NCBI RefSeq assembly: GCF_030505195.1
Contig: NZ_CP129672.1
Coordinates: 744,001-808,000 of the forward strand
DNA from: Comamonas testosteroni
GTDB lineage: Bacteria; Pseudomonadota; Gammaproteobacteria; Burkholderiales; Burkholderiaceae_C
Length of the DNA: 64,000 nucleotides
Reading direction: 5' to 3'
The notes under the pieces were generated by a model. That model made no database searches. It saw only the letters and a list, made by a program, of their open reading frames with translations, and was not told the DNA's origin. How positions within the stretch are numbered: the first letter of the stretch is position 1; the number at the start of each line of letters is the position of its first letter. Shown piece by piece: positions 28,376-38,201 of the stretch. The translations under genes were made by a program, and so were the position numbers.

Positions 28376-29188
28376 ATGCCACCGACACAAGCGCTAAACC
28401 CCTCACCCAGGCCTGCACCGGCCGCAGTGCCCACTGCACGCCAGCGCGGCAGCTTCGAGCATGTCAACTCCAATGACCTCTGGGCCATTGTGCAGGCAGG
28501 GCGCTGGTTCCGCTCCCTGCCGCCGGAGTTGACCGCCCAGATGCAGCAACTGGCCCAGCCAAGGCTGCTGACCGCCGGCGAATGGCTGTTTCGCCGCGGC
28601 GATGCCCCCTGCGGCCTGTATGCGGTGGCCAGGGGCTCGCTCAGCATCTCCGGCACGGCAGCACTTCAGGAAAACACCCGCACAGCCTTGCTGACCTTGA
28701 TCGAGCCGCCAAGCTGGCTGGGCGAGATCGCCCTCTTCGATGGCGAGCCCCGCACCCACGACGCCTGCGCCAATACCGCCTGCGCTCTGCTGCATATCCC
28801 TATAACGCCGCTGCGCGAATGGCTGGATGCCAACCCGCATTGCTGGCGCCACATGGCCCTGCTGCTGACCCACAAGCTGCGCTCCAGCCTGATTGCGCTG
28901 GAGGAACAGACCGTACTGCCTGCTCCGCAGCGCGTGATGTGCCGCCTGGTGCAGATGGCCATGGGCCACGAGCAATGGGCCGACCGCATGCGCACTCACC
29001 GCGAGCTGGCCGTCTCGCAGGAGCAGATCGCACGCATGCTGGGCCTGTCGCGCCAGACCACCAACCAGATACTGCAGGAGCTGCAGCAGGCCGGCTGGTT
29101 GCAACTGCGGCGCGGCAAACTGGAAGTTCTCGATCTGGCCGCACTCAAGGCCGCAGCACTCACCGGGCAAATACCCACGAGCAGCTAG
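28376..29188 (+). CDS. Crp/Fnr family transcriptional regulator
   Basis: A 270-residue regulator. The cyclic-nucleotide-binding-like sensor fold covers about 45-160 (LLTAGEWLFRRGDAPCGLYAVARGSL, PSWLGEIALFDGEPRTHDA). A C-terminal winged HTH covers about 175-250, with recognition helix VSQEQIARMLGLSRQTTNQIL. No Fnr-type N-terminal cysteine cluster is visible, so it is not an oxygen-sensing FeS protein. The first roughly 30 residues are Pro/Ala-rich. An alternative TTG start lies at 28334. The effector and targets are unknown. Confidence 0.9.
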   Translation: MPPTQALNPSPRPAPAAVPTARQRGSFEHVNSNDLWAIVQAGRWFRSLPPELTAQMQQLAQPRLLTAGEWLFRRGDAPCGLYAVARGSLSISGTAALQENTRTALLTLIEPPSWLGEIALFDGEPRTHDACANTACALLHIPITPLREWLDANPHCWRHMALLLTHKLRSSLIALEEQTVLPAPQRVMCRLVQMAMGHEQWADRMRTHRELAVSQEQIARMLGLSRQTTNQILQELQQAGWLQLRRGKLEVLDLAALKAAALTGQIPTSS

Positions 29189-29373
29189 GCGCTTGCCGCC
29201 AGGCTCGGGGTCGCCCCCCCTGCCGCCGCGCTGTCCGCTTGGTGCTGGACAAGCCTGCTATCTCTTTGATAATGAAATCGGGTCTGGCGCACCAGACCCG
29301 ATTCAAGATCATCGCGGGCGATCCAGCCATGCTCCGACATGCCGTCGTCGCCCGCCATAACAACGTATACCCC

Positions 29374-29955
29374 ATGCCCTTGCCTCCCAGTGCCAGCCGC
29401 ACGCCAGCCCCCATCCACATGCGCGACGTCAAATACCGGGGCTATGCCCGTGATGACGGCATGTGGGACGTGGAAGCCGAGCTGATCGACCAGAAAACCT
29501 ATGACATCGAGCTGCACGGCCGCCGCAAAGTGCCGGCAGGCAAACCGATTCACCATATGTGGATCCGCCTGACCATCGATGCCGACATGGTGGTGCACGG
29601 CATAGAGGCTGCCATGGACGACCACCCCCTGGGCCACTGCCCCCAGGCCACAAAGTCCATGCAGAAGATGGTGGGCTGCTGCATAGCCCGTGGGTGGCGC
29701 CGCGCCATTGCCGACAATCTGGGCGGGGTGGTGGGCTGCACGCATTTGCGCGAGCTGCTGTTCAATATGGCAACGCCCGCCTTCCACACCGTGCTCAACC
29801 AGTTCGGCCCCAATGGCTCGGGCCTGCCGCCACGCCATCTGGGCCAATGCCTGGGCTGGGACTTCAACGGCCCCGGCGTGGCCGAGTTCTACCCCGAGTT
29901 CAAAGGCTGGAAGCCGATCGCTCAGCAACCCACGGAAACCACTACAAAAGACTGA
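29374..29955 (+). CDS. DUF2889 family protein
   Basis: A 193-residue protein with the DUF2889 signature: [22 protein letters not shown], then the helical region [18 protein letters not shown], and [23 protein letters not shown], with conserved Cys and His. No function is established for the family. It sits between a Crp/Fnr regulator and moaA. The start at 29374 keeps the conserved domain; a long open frame extends upstream over the regulator gene and was ignored. A dispersed-repeat fragment lies just after the stop. Confidence 0.82.
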   Translation: MPLPPSASRTPAPIHMRDVKYRGYARDDGMWDVEAELIDQKTYDIELHGRRKVPAGKPIHHMWIRLTIDADMVVHGIEAAMDDHPLGHCPQATKSMQKMVGCCIARGWRRAIADNLGGVVGCTHLRELLFNMATPAFHTVLNQFGPNGSGLPPRHLGQCLGWDFNGPGVAEFYPEFKGWKPIAQQPTETTTKD

Positions 29956-29980
29956 TCCACAATACCGTCAAGCGCTAACA

Positions 29981-29997
29981 GCTATCAAATTTGATAA
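29981..29997. repeat. Dispersed repeat fragment after the DUF2889 gene
   Basis: GCTATCAAATTTGATAAGC contains the palindrome TATCAAATTTGATA. It resembles the end of the copy at 22494-22515 (ATCAAGTTTGATAGC). Confidence 0.5.
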
Positions 29998-30052
29998 GCC
30001 ACAACAAGCCCGCAGCCGGCCCGGACTTCGCGCTTGCGGCACAATCGAGCCC

Positions 30053-31195
30053 ATGGCAGAACGTGTGATTCCCTTGGTCGATGAGCGTGCGGCGAGCCGC
30101 AACGCAATCGTCCCCAGCCCCCTGCAGACCCCTACCGGGCTGCTGCAGGATCAATGGGGACGGCCTTTGCGCGACCTGCGCATCAGCGTCACCGACCGCT
30201 GCAACTTCCGCTGCAACTACTGCATGCCCAAGGAAGTCTTCGACAAGAACTACCAATATCTGCCTCACAGCTCGCTGTTGAGCTTCGAGGAAATTACGCG
30301 CCTGGCCAGACTTTTTGTCGCCCATGGCGTGCGCAAGCTGCGCCTGACCGGCGGCGAGCCGCTGCTGCGCAAGAACATCGAAGCCCTGATCGCCCAGCTG
30401 GCCGAGCTGCGCACGCCCGATGGCCAGCCGCTGGACCTGACACTGACCACCAACGCTTCGCTGCTGGCACGCAAGGCCCGTGCCCTGAAGGACGCCGGCC
30501 TGAATCGCGTGACCGTCAGCCTCGACGGGCTGGACGACGCCGTGTTCCGGCGCATGAACGATGTGGACTTCCCCGTGACCGATGTGCTGGCGGGCATCGA
30601 GGCTGCGCAGGCCGCAGGTCTGTCGCACATCAAGGTCAACATGGTGGTCAAACGCGGCACCAATGACGACCAGATCCTGCCCATGGCCCGCTACTTCCGC
30701 GGCACGGGAATCACACTGCGCTTCATCGAATACATGGACGTGGGCGCCACCAACGGCTGGCGTATGGACGAGGTGCTGCCCTCGGACGAGGTGATAGCGC
30801 GTCTGCGCGCCGAGCTGCCGCTGATCCCGCTGGCGCCCAGTGCCCCTGGCGAGACCGCCGTGCGCTGGGGCTATGCCGATGCCAGCGGTCAATATGACCC
30901 GCAACTGGGCGAGGTGGGCGTCATCAGCAGTGTGACCCATGCTTTCTGCGGCGACTGCAACCGCGCACGCCTGTCCACCGAGGGCCAGCTCTATCTGTGC
31001 CTGTTCGCCAGCCAGGGCTGGGACTTGCGCAGCCTGCTGCGCACGGGCGCCAGCGATGCCGAGATTGCCGGCGCCATCGCCCCCATCTGGCAGCAGCGCG
31101 ACGATCGCTACTCGCAGCTGCGCAGTGAAATGCCGCCCGATGTGGCGCCGGTGCAGCAAGGTCGGCGCATCGAGATGAGCTATATCGGTGGCTGA
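30053..31195 (+). CDS. moaA: GTP 3',8-cyclase MoaA
   Basis: A 380-residue radical SAM enzyme that starts molybdenum cofactor synthesis by cyclising GTP. The N-terminal 4Fe-4S motif is CNFRCNYC (CxxxCxxC). The C-terminal second cluster is [21 protein letters not shown], and the chain ends in the conserved GG. The start [15 protein letters not shown] gives a normal or slightly long N-terminus. Its last eight bases overlap mobA, so moaA, mobA and then moeA form one transcription unit. Confidence 0.96.
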   Translation: MAERVIPLVDERAASRNAIVPSPLQTPTGLLQDQWGRPLRDLRISVTDRCNFRCNYCMPKEVFDKNYQYLPHSSLLSFEEITRLARLFVAHGVRKLRLTGGEPLLRKNIEALIAQLAELRTPDGQPLDLTLTTNASLLARKARALKDAGLNRVTVSLDGLDDAVFRRMNDVDFPVTDVLAGIEAAQAAGLSHIKVNMVVKRGTNDDQILPMARYFRGTGITLRFIEYMDVGATNGWRMDEVLPSDEVIARLRAELPLIPLAPSAPGETAVRWGYADASGQYDPQLGEVGVISSVTHAFCGDCNRARLSTEGQLYLCLFASQGWDLRSLLRTGASDAEIAGAIAPIWQQRDDRYSQLRSEMPPDVAPVQQGRRIEMSYIGG

Positions 31196-31853
31196 CTCAC
31201 GCATCCCCCCTGAGCAGATCACCGGCTGCGTGCTGGCCGGGGGGCGCGGTGCACGCATGGGCGGCGTGGACAAAGGCCTGCAGCGCTTTCAAGGCTTGCC
31301 ACTGGCACTGCATGCATTGCAGCGCCTGGCCCCGCAAGTCGGCCCCCTGCTCATCAATGCCAATCGCAATGCAGCGGCCTATGCTGAGCTGGTCCAGCCA
31401 CTGGCTGCCGAGGTCTGCGCCGACAGCCTTCCCGACTACCCCGGCCCGTTGGCGGGATTCATGGCTGGCCTCGCGCATTGCCGCACGCCATGGCTGCTTT
31501 GCGTGCCCTGCGATACGCCGCTGCTGCCCCTCGATCTGGCTGCGCAAATGCTGGCGTCGCGCGGCGATGCCGATATCGTCATCGCTCACGGCTGGGATAC
31601 CGAGCATGCCCTGCCGGGTCAGCCGCCGCAACTGCGCGCCCAGCCTGTGTTCTGCCTGCTGCGGGCCCAGCTCGCCCCAAGCCTCGAGCGCTTCATCATC
31701 GGCGGCGGTCGCAAGATAGACGCCTGGACCGGCCAGCATCGCAGCGCCCAGGCCCTATTTGACCGCCCCGGGGACGAGCAGGCCTTCAGCAACGCCAACA
31801 CGCTGGCCCAGTTGCTTGATCTGGAGCAAATCGCCCCCGAACGCCAATCCTGA
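31188..31853 (+). CDS. mobA: Molybdenum cofactor guanylyltransferase
   Basis: A 221-residue enzyme that attaches GMP to molybdopterin to make MGD for DMSO-reductase-type enzymes. The nucleotidyltransferase signature [19 protein letters not shown] is near the N-terminus, with [12 protein letters not shown] and [13 protein letters not shown] following. The start is GTG at 31188, overlapping the moaA end by eight bases. Its presence implies the host makes MGD enzymes such as formate dehydrogenase or nitrate reductase, none of which are in this window. Confidence 0.94.
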   Translation: MADSRIPPEQITGCVLAGGRGARMGGVDKGLQRFQGLPLALHALQRLAPQVGPLLINANRNAAAYAELVQPLAAEVCADSLPDYPGPLAGFMAGLAHCRTPWLLCVPCDTPLLPLDLAAQMLASRGDADIVIAHGWDTEHALPGQPPQLRAQPVFCLLRAQLAPSLERFIIGGGRKIDAWTGQHRSAQALFDRPGDEQAFSNANTLAQLLDLEQIAPERQS

Positions 31854-31939
31854 TTCACCGGCGCCTCAAGCCAAAAGCGTAAAGTGCCACGCAGCCCCAT
31901 GGCCGCATCCCGTCATGAGGTTTTTTATTTTCTGCTGTT

Positions 31940-33313
31940 ATGACTGCGACTTTTCAACCTGCCGCTTCCACCAGCGCCCAGACGCTGACCACTGACCAGG
32001 TGCTGCAACAGCTGCAGGCCCTGCTGCAGCCGCTGGGTGCGGTCGCAGAGGTGGAAACCGTCGCCCTGCCCGAGGCTCTTGATCGTGTGCTGGCAGCCGA
32101 TGTGGTCTGCCCCGTCAACGTCCCCCCCCATGACAATAGCGCCATGGACGGCTATGCCTTTGCCGGCAGCGAACTGGAGCAGGCGCAGCCCGGCCGGCCA
32201 CTGGTGCTGCGTGTGGTGGGGACGGCGCTGGCAGGAGGGCCCTGGCAAGGCCGGCTTGGCTCTGGCCAATGCGTGAAGATCATGACGGGTGCGGTCATGC
32301 CGGTGGGTGCGGACACGGTGGTAGTCCATGAGCAGGCCAGCGCTGTCCAGGAGTGCATTCAGTTTGACGGCCATGCCCTGCGTGCAGGTGCCAATCGTCG
32401 CCTGCGCGGCGAAGACCTGGAGCAAGGCTCTGTGGCGCTGCAGGCCGGCCAGCGTCTCACACCAGCCGCTCTTGGCCTGCTGGCCAGTCTGGGACTGGGC
32501 CAGGTCAGCGTGCGGCGCCGGCTCAGCGTGGCTTACTTCTCCACCGGCGACGAGCTGCTGAACCCAGGCGCCGAGCCGCGCGAGGGAGCCATCTACGACA
32601 GCAACCGTTTCAGCCTGCAGGCGCTGCTGCGCCGACTGGGTGCCCATGTGCTGGACCTGGGGGCCGTGCCCGATGAGCCGGCCGCGCTGGAAGAGCGCCT
32701 GCGCGAAGCAGCCACCCTGGCCGATGTGGTGCTGACCAGTGGCGGCATCAGCGCCGGCGAGGCCGATCACACCCGCGCGATGCTGCAGCGTCTGGGCACC
32801 GTTCAGTTCTGGCGAGTGGCCATGCGTCCCGGTCGGCCACTGGCGGTGGGCCTGCTTGCTCCCGCCGGTGGAATTTCACTGACCAGGTCGGCAGGTATTC
32901 CAATCAAGACAGGCGCAAGCGGCTCCCAGAATCAGAGCAACCTACCGCCCACTCAGCGCCCGGCGGTGCTGCTGGGACTGCCCGGCAACCCAGTGGCCGC
33001 CATGGTGAGCTTTCTGATGTTTGTGCGCCCGGCCCTGGCCATGCTGGCTGGCGAACGCGGCGCCCCTGCGCCATTGCTGCAGGCGATCAGCAGCGAGCGC
33101 CTGCGCAAACGCCCGGGTCGTACCGAATATCTGCGCGGCATACTCGAACTCGACGAAAAGGGCCAGGCCGCCGTGCGCACCACGGGCCCGCAAGGCTCGG
33201 GCGTGCTCAGCTCCATGGTCGCAGCCGACTGCATCATCGTGCTGGACGATACGCGCGGCGATGTCCTGCCCGGAGAATCCGTCAACGTCCTGCTGCTGCA
33301 GGGCCTGATCTGA
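31940..33313 (+). CDS. moeA: Molybdopterin molybdenumtransferase MoeA
   Basis: A 457-residue enzyme that inserts molybdate into adenylylated molybdopterin. Seen: VPPHDNSAMDGYAF, TGAVMPVGADTVVVHE, the central domain FSTGDEL and TSGGISAGEADHTRAML, MRPGRPLAVGLL, and the C-terminal LLGLPGNPVAAMVSFLMFVRP. It is about 30-40 residues longer than usual. The extra stretch, about residues 307-342 between PLAVGLL and AVLLGLPGNP, contains DNA that resembles the dispersed repeat found elsewhere in the window. The domain order is otherwise intact. Confidence 0.93.
   Translation: MTATFQPAASTSAQTLTTDQVLQQLQALLQPLGAVAEVETVALPEALDRVLAADVVCPVNVPPHDNSAMDGYAFAGSELEQAQPGRPLVLRVVGTALAGGPWQGRLGSGQCVKIMTGAVMPVGADTVVVHEQASAVQECIQFDGHALRAGANRRLRGEDLEQGSVALQAGQRLTPAALGLLASLGLGQVSVRRRLSVAYFSTGDELLNPGAEPREGAIYDSNRFSLQALLRRLGAHVLDLGAVPDEPAALEERLREAATLADVVLTSGGISAGEADHTRAMLQRLGTVQFWRVAMRPGRPLAVGLLAPAGGISLTRSAGIPIKTGASGSQNQSNLPPTQRPAVLLGLPGNPVAAMVSFLMFVRPALAMLAGERGAPAPLLQAISSERLRKRPGRTEYLRGILELDEKGQAAVRTTGPQGSGVLSSMVAADCIIVLDDTRGDVLPGESVNVLLLQGLI
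32905..32935 (-). repeat. Possible degenerate dispersed repeat inside moeA
   Basis: GACAGGCGCAAGCGGCTCCC aligns with GACAAGCGCAAGCAGCTATC at 22562-22581 with about four mismatches in 20. It lies in the extra loop of MoeA. Weak but positionally suggestive. Confidence 0.4.
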
Positions 33314-33366
33314 AGACAGTCTTGCCGTCTGGTCTTCGACCTTCGATCCATTCTGGGAAATATTTC

Positions 33367-33693
33367 ATGCCATACCAAGCCACCCACTGGGCCACAGAAC
33401 CCACAAGGCAAGCCATCGATGCGCTCAAGGGCGCGAATTTGCTGGAATTCGGCACCCCCTGGTGCGGCCACTGCCAGCGCGCCCAGCCACTGTTGCAGTC
33501 CGCGCTGTCAGTCCAGCCCGAAGTGGCGCACATCAAGGTGGAAGATGGTCCCGGCCGGCCGCTGGGGCGCAGCTATCGCGTCAAGCTCTGGCCCACGCTG
33601 ATTTTTCTGCGTGACGGCAAGGAAGTGGCGCGCATCGTGCGTCCCGAATCCGAGCAGCAGATCCAAGAAGCACTGGCACAGATCACGAACTGA
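33367..33693 (+). CDS. Thioredoxin family protein
   Basis: A 108-residue single-domain thioredoxin-like protein. The active site is TPWCGHCQ, a CGHC redox pair rather than the CGPC of classic thioredoxin. A cis-proline follows in LWPTLIFLRDGKEV. It has no signal peptide, so it acts in the cytoplasm as a disulfide reductase or related enzyme. The ATG at 33367 was chosen by homology. It follows moeA with a 53-bp gap and is convergent with rnhA. Confidence 0.9.
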   Translation: MPYQATHWATEPTRQAIDALKGANLLEFGTPWCGHCQRAQPLLQSALSVQPEVAHIKVEDGPGRPLGRSYRVKLWPTLIFLRDGKEVARIVRPESEQQIQEALAQITN

Positions 33694-33720
33694 GCCAGCG
33701 CAACTGGTCCAGCTGCTGGC

Positions 33721-34170
33721 TCAGCCGTTCTTGAGCGCCAACTCCACGCCCTTGTTGGCCAGCGCATCGGCGCGCTCGTTGCCGGGGTCCCCGGCATGGC
33801 CCTTGACCCAGCGCCAGTCGATACGGTGGCCGCTGCCCTGCACCAGCGCGTCCAGCTGCTTCCAGAGCTCGACATTCTTGACGGGTTCCTTGGAAGCGGT
33901 GACCCAGCCCTTGGCCTTCCAGCCCTGGATCCACTCGGTAATGCCTTTGCGCACGTACTGGCTGTCCAGATACAGCACCACATCGCAGGGACGCTTGAGC
34001 GCGGACAGCGCCTCGATCACGGCCTTGAGTTCCATGCGGTTATTGGTGGTTCCCAGTTCACCACCGAAGAGTTCCTTCTGTGCCGATCCGGCCTGCAGCA
34101 ATGCGCCCCAGCCTCCAGGGCCGGGATTGCCCTTGCAGGCACCATCGGTATAGATCACAACTTGATTCAA
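33721..34170 (-). CDS. rnhA: Ribonuclease HI
   Basis: A 149-residue RNase HI that degrades RNA in RNA-DNA hybrids. The metal-binding carboxylates are visible: Asp9 ([16 protein letters not shown]), Glu47 (NNRMELKAV), Asp69 (LYLDSQYV) and Asp135 (NERADALA), with the flexible-loop His125 in [11 protein letters not shown]. Its start overlaps the end of the upstream methyltransferase gene by four bases. The order rnhA, methyltransferase, gloB, mltD matches E. coli rnhA-yafS-gloB-mltD. Confidence 0.97.
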   Translation of the reverse strand: MNQVVIYTDGACKGNPGPGGWGALLQAGSAQKELFGGELGTTNNRMELKAVIEALSALKRPCDVVLYLDSQYVRKGITEWIQGWKAKGWVTASKEPVKNVELWKQLDALVQGSGHRIDWRWVKGHAGDPGNERADALANKGVELALKNG

Positions 34171-35000
34171 TTTTCTTCCTTGTTACGCCAGAACATGTCC
34201 GGCGGCTGCCTCTGGGTCACGGGCGCCTTCATGCCAGCTGGCACGCTGCCCTTGCGCCAGCTCGGGCTCATCAGTCGCATGCCCTGCACGCGCTTGACGG
34301 CCACCACGCAATAGACGCCCCCCATCACCGGCCAGCAGCGGTGGCCCAGGCCTTCCATGAACTGCCAGCGGCTCAGCCACTTTTCACTTTCAGTGGCAGG
34401 ACGATAACAGCCAAATTGCACTGCTTCGATCTCGAAGCTCAGCAATCGCAGCCAATCGCGCAAACGCCAGTAGCCCACCCCCAGGCTCAGGTCCGGCAAA
34501 TAGCCCGCACTGCGCTCCACCCTGCGCTGCAAGCCCAGCAGACTGGAGGGGTTCAGCCCGCTGATCACCAGCCGCCCTTCGGGCACCAGCACGCGCGCAG
34601 CCTCGCGCAGTGCGGCATGCGGATCGTTCGAAGCCTCCAGCGTATGCGGCATCAGCAGCAGGTCGAGGCTGGCCTCGGCAAAAGGCAGGGCTTCCGGGGC
34701 TGTCCGGAGCGCCGGCATCAAAGGGGCAAAATTATGCGCATCATCGGCAGGCGGCTGCACCTGCGACACTCGGTCCGCCGCCGCTTGCGCTACAGTGCCT
34801 GCTTTTGCATCCGGAACGGGATCGAGGCCCTCCAGTGCCAGCCAGCGATGGGGCATGCGGTTGCCGCGCAGGCCTTGCAGCTGCGGCAAGCCCAGTTGCA
34901 AGGCGTGGTAGCCAAAGATATCGGCCACCGCCTCGTCAAAGCGCTGCTGCTCCCATTTCAGGAGGTAGTGCCCGAGGGCTGAATCCGTCCAGTGATGCAT
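34167..35000 (-). CDS. SAM-dependent methyltransferase (YafS-like position)
   Basis: A 277-residue class I methyltransferase-like protein. Recognisable elements are [20 protein letters not shown] (motif II/III) and [31 protein letters not shown] (post-motif region). The glycine-rich motif I is hard to see, so it may be degenerate. It overlaps rnhA and is divergent from gloB, as E. coli yafS is. The substrate is unknown. The start [19 protein letters not shown] at 35000 keeps the conserved start; longer in-frame starts exist. Confidence 0.82.
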   Translation of the reverse strand: MHHWTDSALGHYLLKWEQQRFDEAVADIFGYHALQLGLPQLQGLRGNRMPHRWLALEGLDPVPDAKAGTVAQAAADRVSQVQPPADDAHNFAPLMPALRTAPEALPFAEASLDLLLMPHTLEASNDPHAALREAARVLVPEGRLVISGLNPSSLLGLQRRVERSAGYLPDLSLGVGYWRLRDWLRLLSFEIEAVQFGCYRPATESEKWLSRWQFMEGLGHRCWPVMGGVYCVVAVKRVQGMRLMSPSWRKGSVPAGMKAPVTQRQPPDMFWRNKEEN

Positions 35001-35019
35001 CTCTATAATTTTGCAGCTC

Positions 35020-35793
35020 ATGAACCTGTTGCCCATTCCCGCTTTTTCCGACAACTACATCTGGATGCTCCACGATGCAGAACATGCCGTGGTCGTCGAT
35101 CCGGGTCAGGCCGAGCCTGTGCTGAGCACATTGGCACAGCGGGGTCTGAAACTGCTGGGCATTTTAGTCACCCACCATCATGCCGACCATGTGGGCGGCG
35201 TTGAGACCATTCGTGCGGCCACCGGCGCTCCCGTCTGGGGCCCTGCCTACGAGTCCCTGCCCGAGCCCGTCACGCGCGTACAGGGCGGCGACAGCGTCGA
35301 GTTGTTCGGTGGCCCCTGGCAGGTCATCGATGTGCCCGGGCACACCAGCGGTCATATCGCCTTCTTCAGCACCCGGGCGCAAAGCCAGCCCCTGCTGTTC
35401 TGCGGCGACACGCTGTTCTCGGGCGGCTGCGGCCGCCTCTTCGAAGGCACGGCAGCGCAGATGCAGGCTTCGCTGGACGCACTGGCCGCCCTGCCCGGCA
35501 ACACGCTGGTGTGCTGTGCACATGAGTACACAATTTCCAACCTGCGATTTGCGCAGGCCGTGGAACCAAACAATCCGGAACTGGCTCAGTATCTGGAATA
35601 TTGCCAGCAACTGCGCAAGAACGGGCTGCCCACGCTGCCCTCCACATTGCAGACCGAGCTGGCCATCAACCCGTTCATGCGAAGCCGCGCTGCCGATGTG
35701 ATCGCGGCCGCCGTGCACCATGATCCTCAAACCAGGCCCGAGGAGCCCGCCAGCGTGCTGGCTACCCTGCGCCAATGGAAAAACGTTTTCTGA
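35020..35793 (+). CDS. gloB: Hydroxyacylglutathione hydrolase (glyoxalase II)
   Basis: A 257-residue metallo-beta-lactamase-fold enzyme that hydrolyses S-lactoylglutathione in methylglyoxal detoxification. Seen: THHHADHVGG (the THxHxDH binuclear metal motif), DVPGHTSGHI, CGDTLFSGGCGRLFEGT, and CCAHEYTISNLRFA with the C-terminal glutathione-binding domain. The start MNLLPIPAFSDNYIWML was chosen. Its stop overlaps the mltD start (TGATG), indicating coupling. Confidence 0.96.
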   Translation: MNLLPIPAFSDNYIWMLHDAEHAVVVDPGQAEPVLSTLAQRGLKLLGILVTHHHADHVGGVETIRAATGAPVWGPAYESLPEPVTRVQGGDSVELFGGPWQVIDVPGHTSGHIAFFSTRAQSQPLLFCGDTLFSGGCGRLFEGTAAQMQASLDALAALPGNTLVCCAHEYTISNLRFAQAVEPNNPELAQYLEYCQQLRKNGLPTLPSTLQTELAINPFMRSRAADVIAAAVHHDPQTRPEEPASVLATLRQWKNVF

Positions 35794-37319
35794 TGAAGCT
35801 GCTATCCACCCTGCTGCTGACAAGCGCACTGATATTAACCGGCTGCGCAACCACCAGCAGCGTCGACCCCATGTATCCGAACGGCCCCCTCAAACCCCTG
35901 GGCCAGGGCAAAGTCGGCAGCTCCGAAGTCGCTGAACTGGAAGCCACGGGCGATCTCTGGGTTCGCATCCGCAAGGGCTTTGCCATGCCCAATCTTGAGC
36001 AGGATCTGGTCCAGAACCAAGAGCAGTGGTATGCCACGCGCCCCGACTACATCCAGCGCATGACGGAGCGATCGAGCAAATACCTGTTCCACATCGTCGA
36101 GGAACTGGAGCGCCGCAATATGCCGACAGAGCTGGCGCTGTTGCCCTTCATCGAGAGCGCCTTCAACCCTCAGGCCGTTTCCAGCGCCAAGGCCGCCGGC
36201 ATGTGGCAGTTCATGCCGGCCACGGGCACCTATTTCGACCTCAAGCAAAATGTCTTCCGCGATGATCGCCGCGATGTGCTGGCCTCGACCCGCGCCGCGC
36301 TCGACTATCTGCAAAAGCTCTACAACATGTTCGGCGACTGGCATCTGGCCCTGGCCGCCTATAACTGGGGCGAAGGCAGTGTGGGCCGCGCCATCAAGCG
36401 CAATGAAAAGCTGGGCCAGCCCGCCGGCTACCTTGATCTGCAGATGCCGGCCGAAACCCGCAACTACGTGCCCAAGCTGCAAGCCGTCAAGAACATCGTG
36501 GCCGAACCCGAGAAGTTCAACACCGAGCTTCCCATCATCGAAAACCACCCCTATTTCCAGGCCGTGGATCTGCCGCACGACATCGACGTGGAGCTGGTGG
36601 CCAAGCTGGCCGATGTCAGCGTCAAGGACTTCAAAGCACTCAACCCCAGCTTTCACAAGCCGGTGATCTTTGCGCGCGCCACACCACAGGTGCTGCTGCC
36701 CTGGGACAATGCCAAGGTTTTCCGCCGCAATCTGCAGGCCTATAGCGAAGGCCAGTTTGCCAGCTGGACGGTATGGACCGTGCCCACCACCATCACCGTG
36801 GCCGAAGCCGCCCAGCGTGCAGGCCTGGGCGAAGCCGATCTGCGCGCCATCAACAACATCCCGCCGCGCATGCTGATCAAGGCCGGCTCGACCCTGATGG
36901 TGCCGCGCGATGCCAACGTCAAGACCGATGTGCCCGGCCATGTGGCCGACAACGGTCAGATCTCCTTCGCACCTGAAGTCGTGACCGTGCGCACCACGGT
37001 CAAGGCGCGCAAGCGCGATACCCTGGTCAGCGTGGCCAGCCGCTATGGCATCAGCGTCTCCAACCTCGCGGACTGGAACGACCTCAAGTCCACGGCATCC
37101 TTGCGCCCCGGCCAGTCGCTGATTGCCTACCTGCCCAGCCGCGCAGCCCGCAGCGCACGCGCCGAAAGCAGCGACAGCTCAGCCCGCAACACTCGTGGCG
37201 GCAGCAAGGTGGCAGCCACCGCCGGCAAGAGCGCCAAGACCAGCACCGCAACCACTCCCCGCGGCGGCAAGAGCGAACCCAAGGCACGCGGCGGCACACC
37301 TGCCAAGAAGCGCAAATAA
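35793..37319 (+). CDS. mltD: Membrane-bound lytic murein transglycosylase D
   Basis: A 508-residue outer-membrane lipoprotein that cleaves peptidoglycan non-hydrolytically. The lipobox LTGC closes a short signal at residues 1-17. The SLT catalytic domain covers about 90-220 (ELALLPFIESAFNPQAVSSAKAAGMWQFMPATG with catalytic Glu, and LALAAYNWGEG). Two LysM-like repeats follow at about 320-450, then a basic, Ser/Lys-rich tail of about 50 residues. The ATG at 35793 overlaps the gloB stop; an upstream ATG would extend into gloB. Confidence 0.94.
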   Translation: MKLLSTLLLTSALILTGCATTSSVDPMYPNGPLKPLGQGKVGSSEVAELEATGDLWVRIRKGFAMPNLEQDLVQNQEQWYATRPDYIQRMTERSSKYLFHIVEELERRNMPTELALLPFIESAFNPQAVSSAKAAGMWQFMPATGTYFDLKQNVFRDDRRDVLASTRAALDYLQKLYNMFGDWHLALAAYNWGEGSVGRAIKRNEKLGQPAGYLDLQMPAETRNYVPKLQAVKNIVAEPEKFNTELPIIENHPYFQAVDLPHDIDVELVAKLADVSVKDFKALNPSFHKPVIFARATPQVLLPWDNAKVFRRNLQAYSEGQFASWTVWTVPTTITVAEAAQRAGLGEADLRAINNIPPRMLIKAGSTLMVPRDANVKTDVPGHVADNGQISFAPEVVTVRTTVKARKRDTLVSVASRYGISVSNLADWNDLKSTASLRPGQSLIAYLPSRAARSARAESSDSSARNTRGGSKVAATAGKSAKTSTATTPRGGKSEPKARGGTPAKKRK

Positions 37320-37333
37320 GCCTCGCCAGCCGC

Positions 37334-37371
37334 AAAAAAGCCCGCTGTTCGCAAAACCAGCGGGCTTTTTT
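37334..37371. terminator. Bidirectional intrinsic terminator after mltD
   Basis: AAAAAAGCCCGCTG, loop, CAGCGGGCTTTTTT. It ends mltD and can also stop minus-strand recR transcription. Confidence 0.9.
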
Positions 37372-37398
37372 ATATCTACTCGTTTAACGAAGTAGATA

Positions 37399-37432
37399 GC
37401 AACAAACGCTTGATAGAAAAGCGCTTGAGGCC
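37399..37432. repeat. Dispersed repeat fragment between mltD and recR
   Basis: GATAGCAACAAACGCTTGATAGAAAAGCGCTTGAGGCC. Shares the GCTTGATAG and AAGCGCTTGA elements of other copies. Confidence 0.45.
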
Positions 37433-37448
37433 AATCCAATCAATATCT

Positions 37449-38039
37449 TCAGCGCCTATCCACCAGCGCGTGGGCAATCGTGCCCAGATCCACATATTCG
37501 AGTTCGCTGCCTATAGGCACGCCGCGCGCCAGCCGCGTGACCAGAATGCCGCGCGACTTGAGCGCCTCGCTGACGGCATGGGCCGTGGCCTCGCCCTCGG
37601 CCGTGAAGCTGGTGGCCAGAATCACCTCCTGCACCACGCCGTCACAGGCACGCTCGAGCAACTGCTTCATGCCGATTTCCTTGGGACCCACGCCATCGAG
37701 CGGCGACAGCCGCCCCATCAGCACATAGTAGTAGCCCTGATAGGCCCCCGTGCGCTCCATGGCAGCCAGATCGGCCGGCGCTTCGACCACGCACAGCCGA
37801 GCCCCGTCGCGCCCGGCGTCATCACAGATTCGGCAGATAGCGCCTTCGGTAAACGTATGGCAGCGCTCGCAGTGATGCACCGAGTTCACCGCAGAGTCCA
37901 GTGCCCGGGCCAGCTGCAGCGCCCCGGCCTGGTCACGCTGCAGCAAATGAAACGCCATGCGCTGCGCCGACTTGATGCCCACACCCGGCAGTCGGCGCAA
38001 GGCCTCGATCAAGGCATCCAGAGATTGCACATCAGACAC
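37449..38039 (-). CDS. recR: Recombination protein RecR
   Basis: A 196-residue RecR that works with RecF and RecO to load RecA at gaps. The helix-hairpin-helix is at about 10-30 ([20 protein letters not shown]). A four-cysteine zinc finger is [16 protein letters not shown] at about 55-72. The Toprim domain covers about 78-175 ([14 protein letters not shown]). The start is GTG at 38039 with AAAGGA upstream. It normally follows ybaB in an operon, but an intrinsic terminator lies between them here. Confidence 0.96.
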   Translation of the reverse strand: MSDVQSLDALIEALRRLPGVGIKSAQRMAFHLLQRDQAGALQLARALDSAVNSVHHCERCHTFTEGAICRICDDAGRDGARLCVVEAPADLAAMERTGAYQGYYYVLMGRLSPLDGVGPKEIGMKQLLERACDGVVQEVILATSFTAEGEATAHAVSEALKSRGILVTRLARGVPIGSELEYVDLGTIAHALVDRR

Positions 38040-38061
38040 GCGTTGTCCTTTCAGTCACCAG

Positions 38062-38093
38062 AAAAAAGGCGACCTGCCACTGCGCAGATCGCC
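38062..38093 (-). terminator. Terminator-like hairpin between ybaB and recR
   Basis: On the minus strand GGCGATCTGC, loop GCAGTG, GCAGGTCGCC (one G-U pair in the stem), then TTTTTT. It sits about 22 nt upstream of the recR start and about 110 nt past the ybaB stop. Confidence 0.75.
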
Positions 38094-38201
38094 ATTCATC
38101 CCCTGCACACTCCGGCCAGGGACAGCGAGCAAGAACCGCATCGCGGCATCGCAGCCATCTCTTTGCCAGGGAAGCGGCACCGCCGCTCAAGGGAAAATCC
38201 G

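Noticed and set aside
35004..35009. TATAAT before gloB
   Set aside because: A start here would give an almost leaderless transcript and there is no matching -35; it is probably chance.
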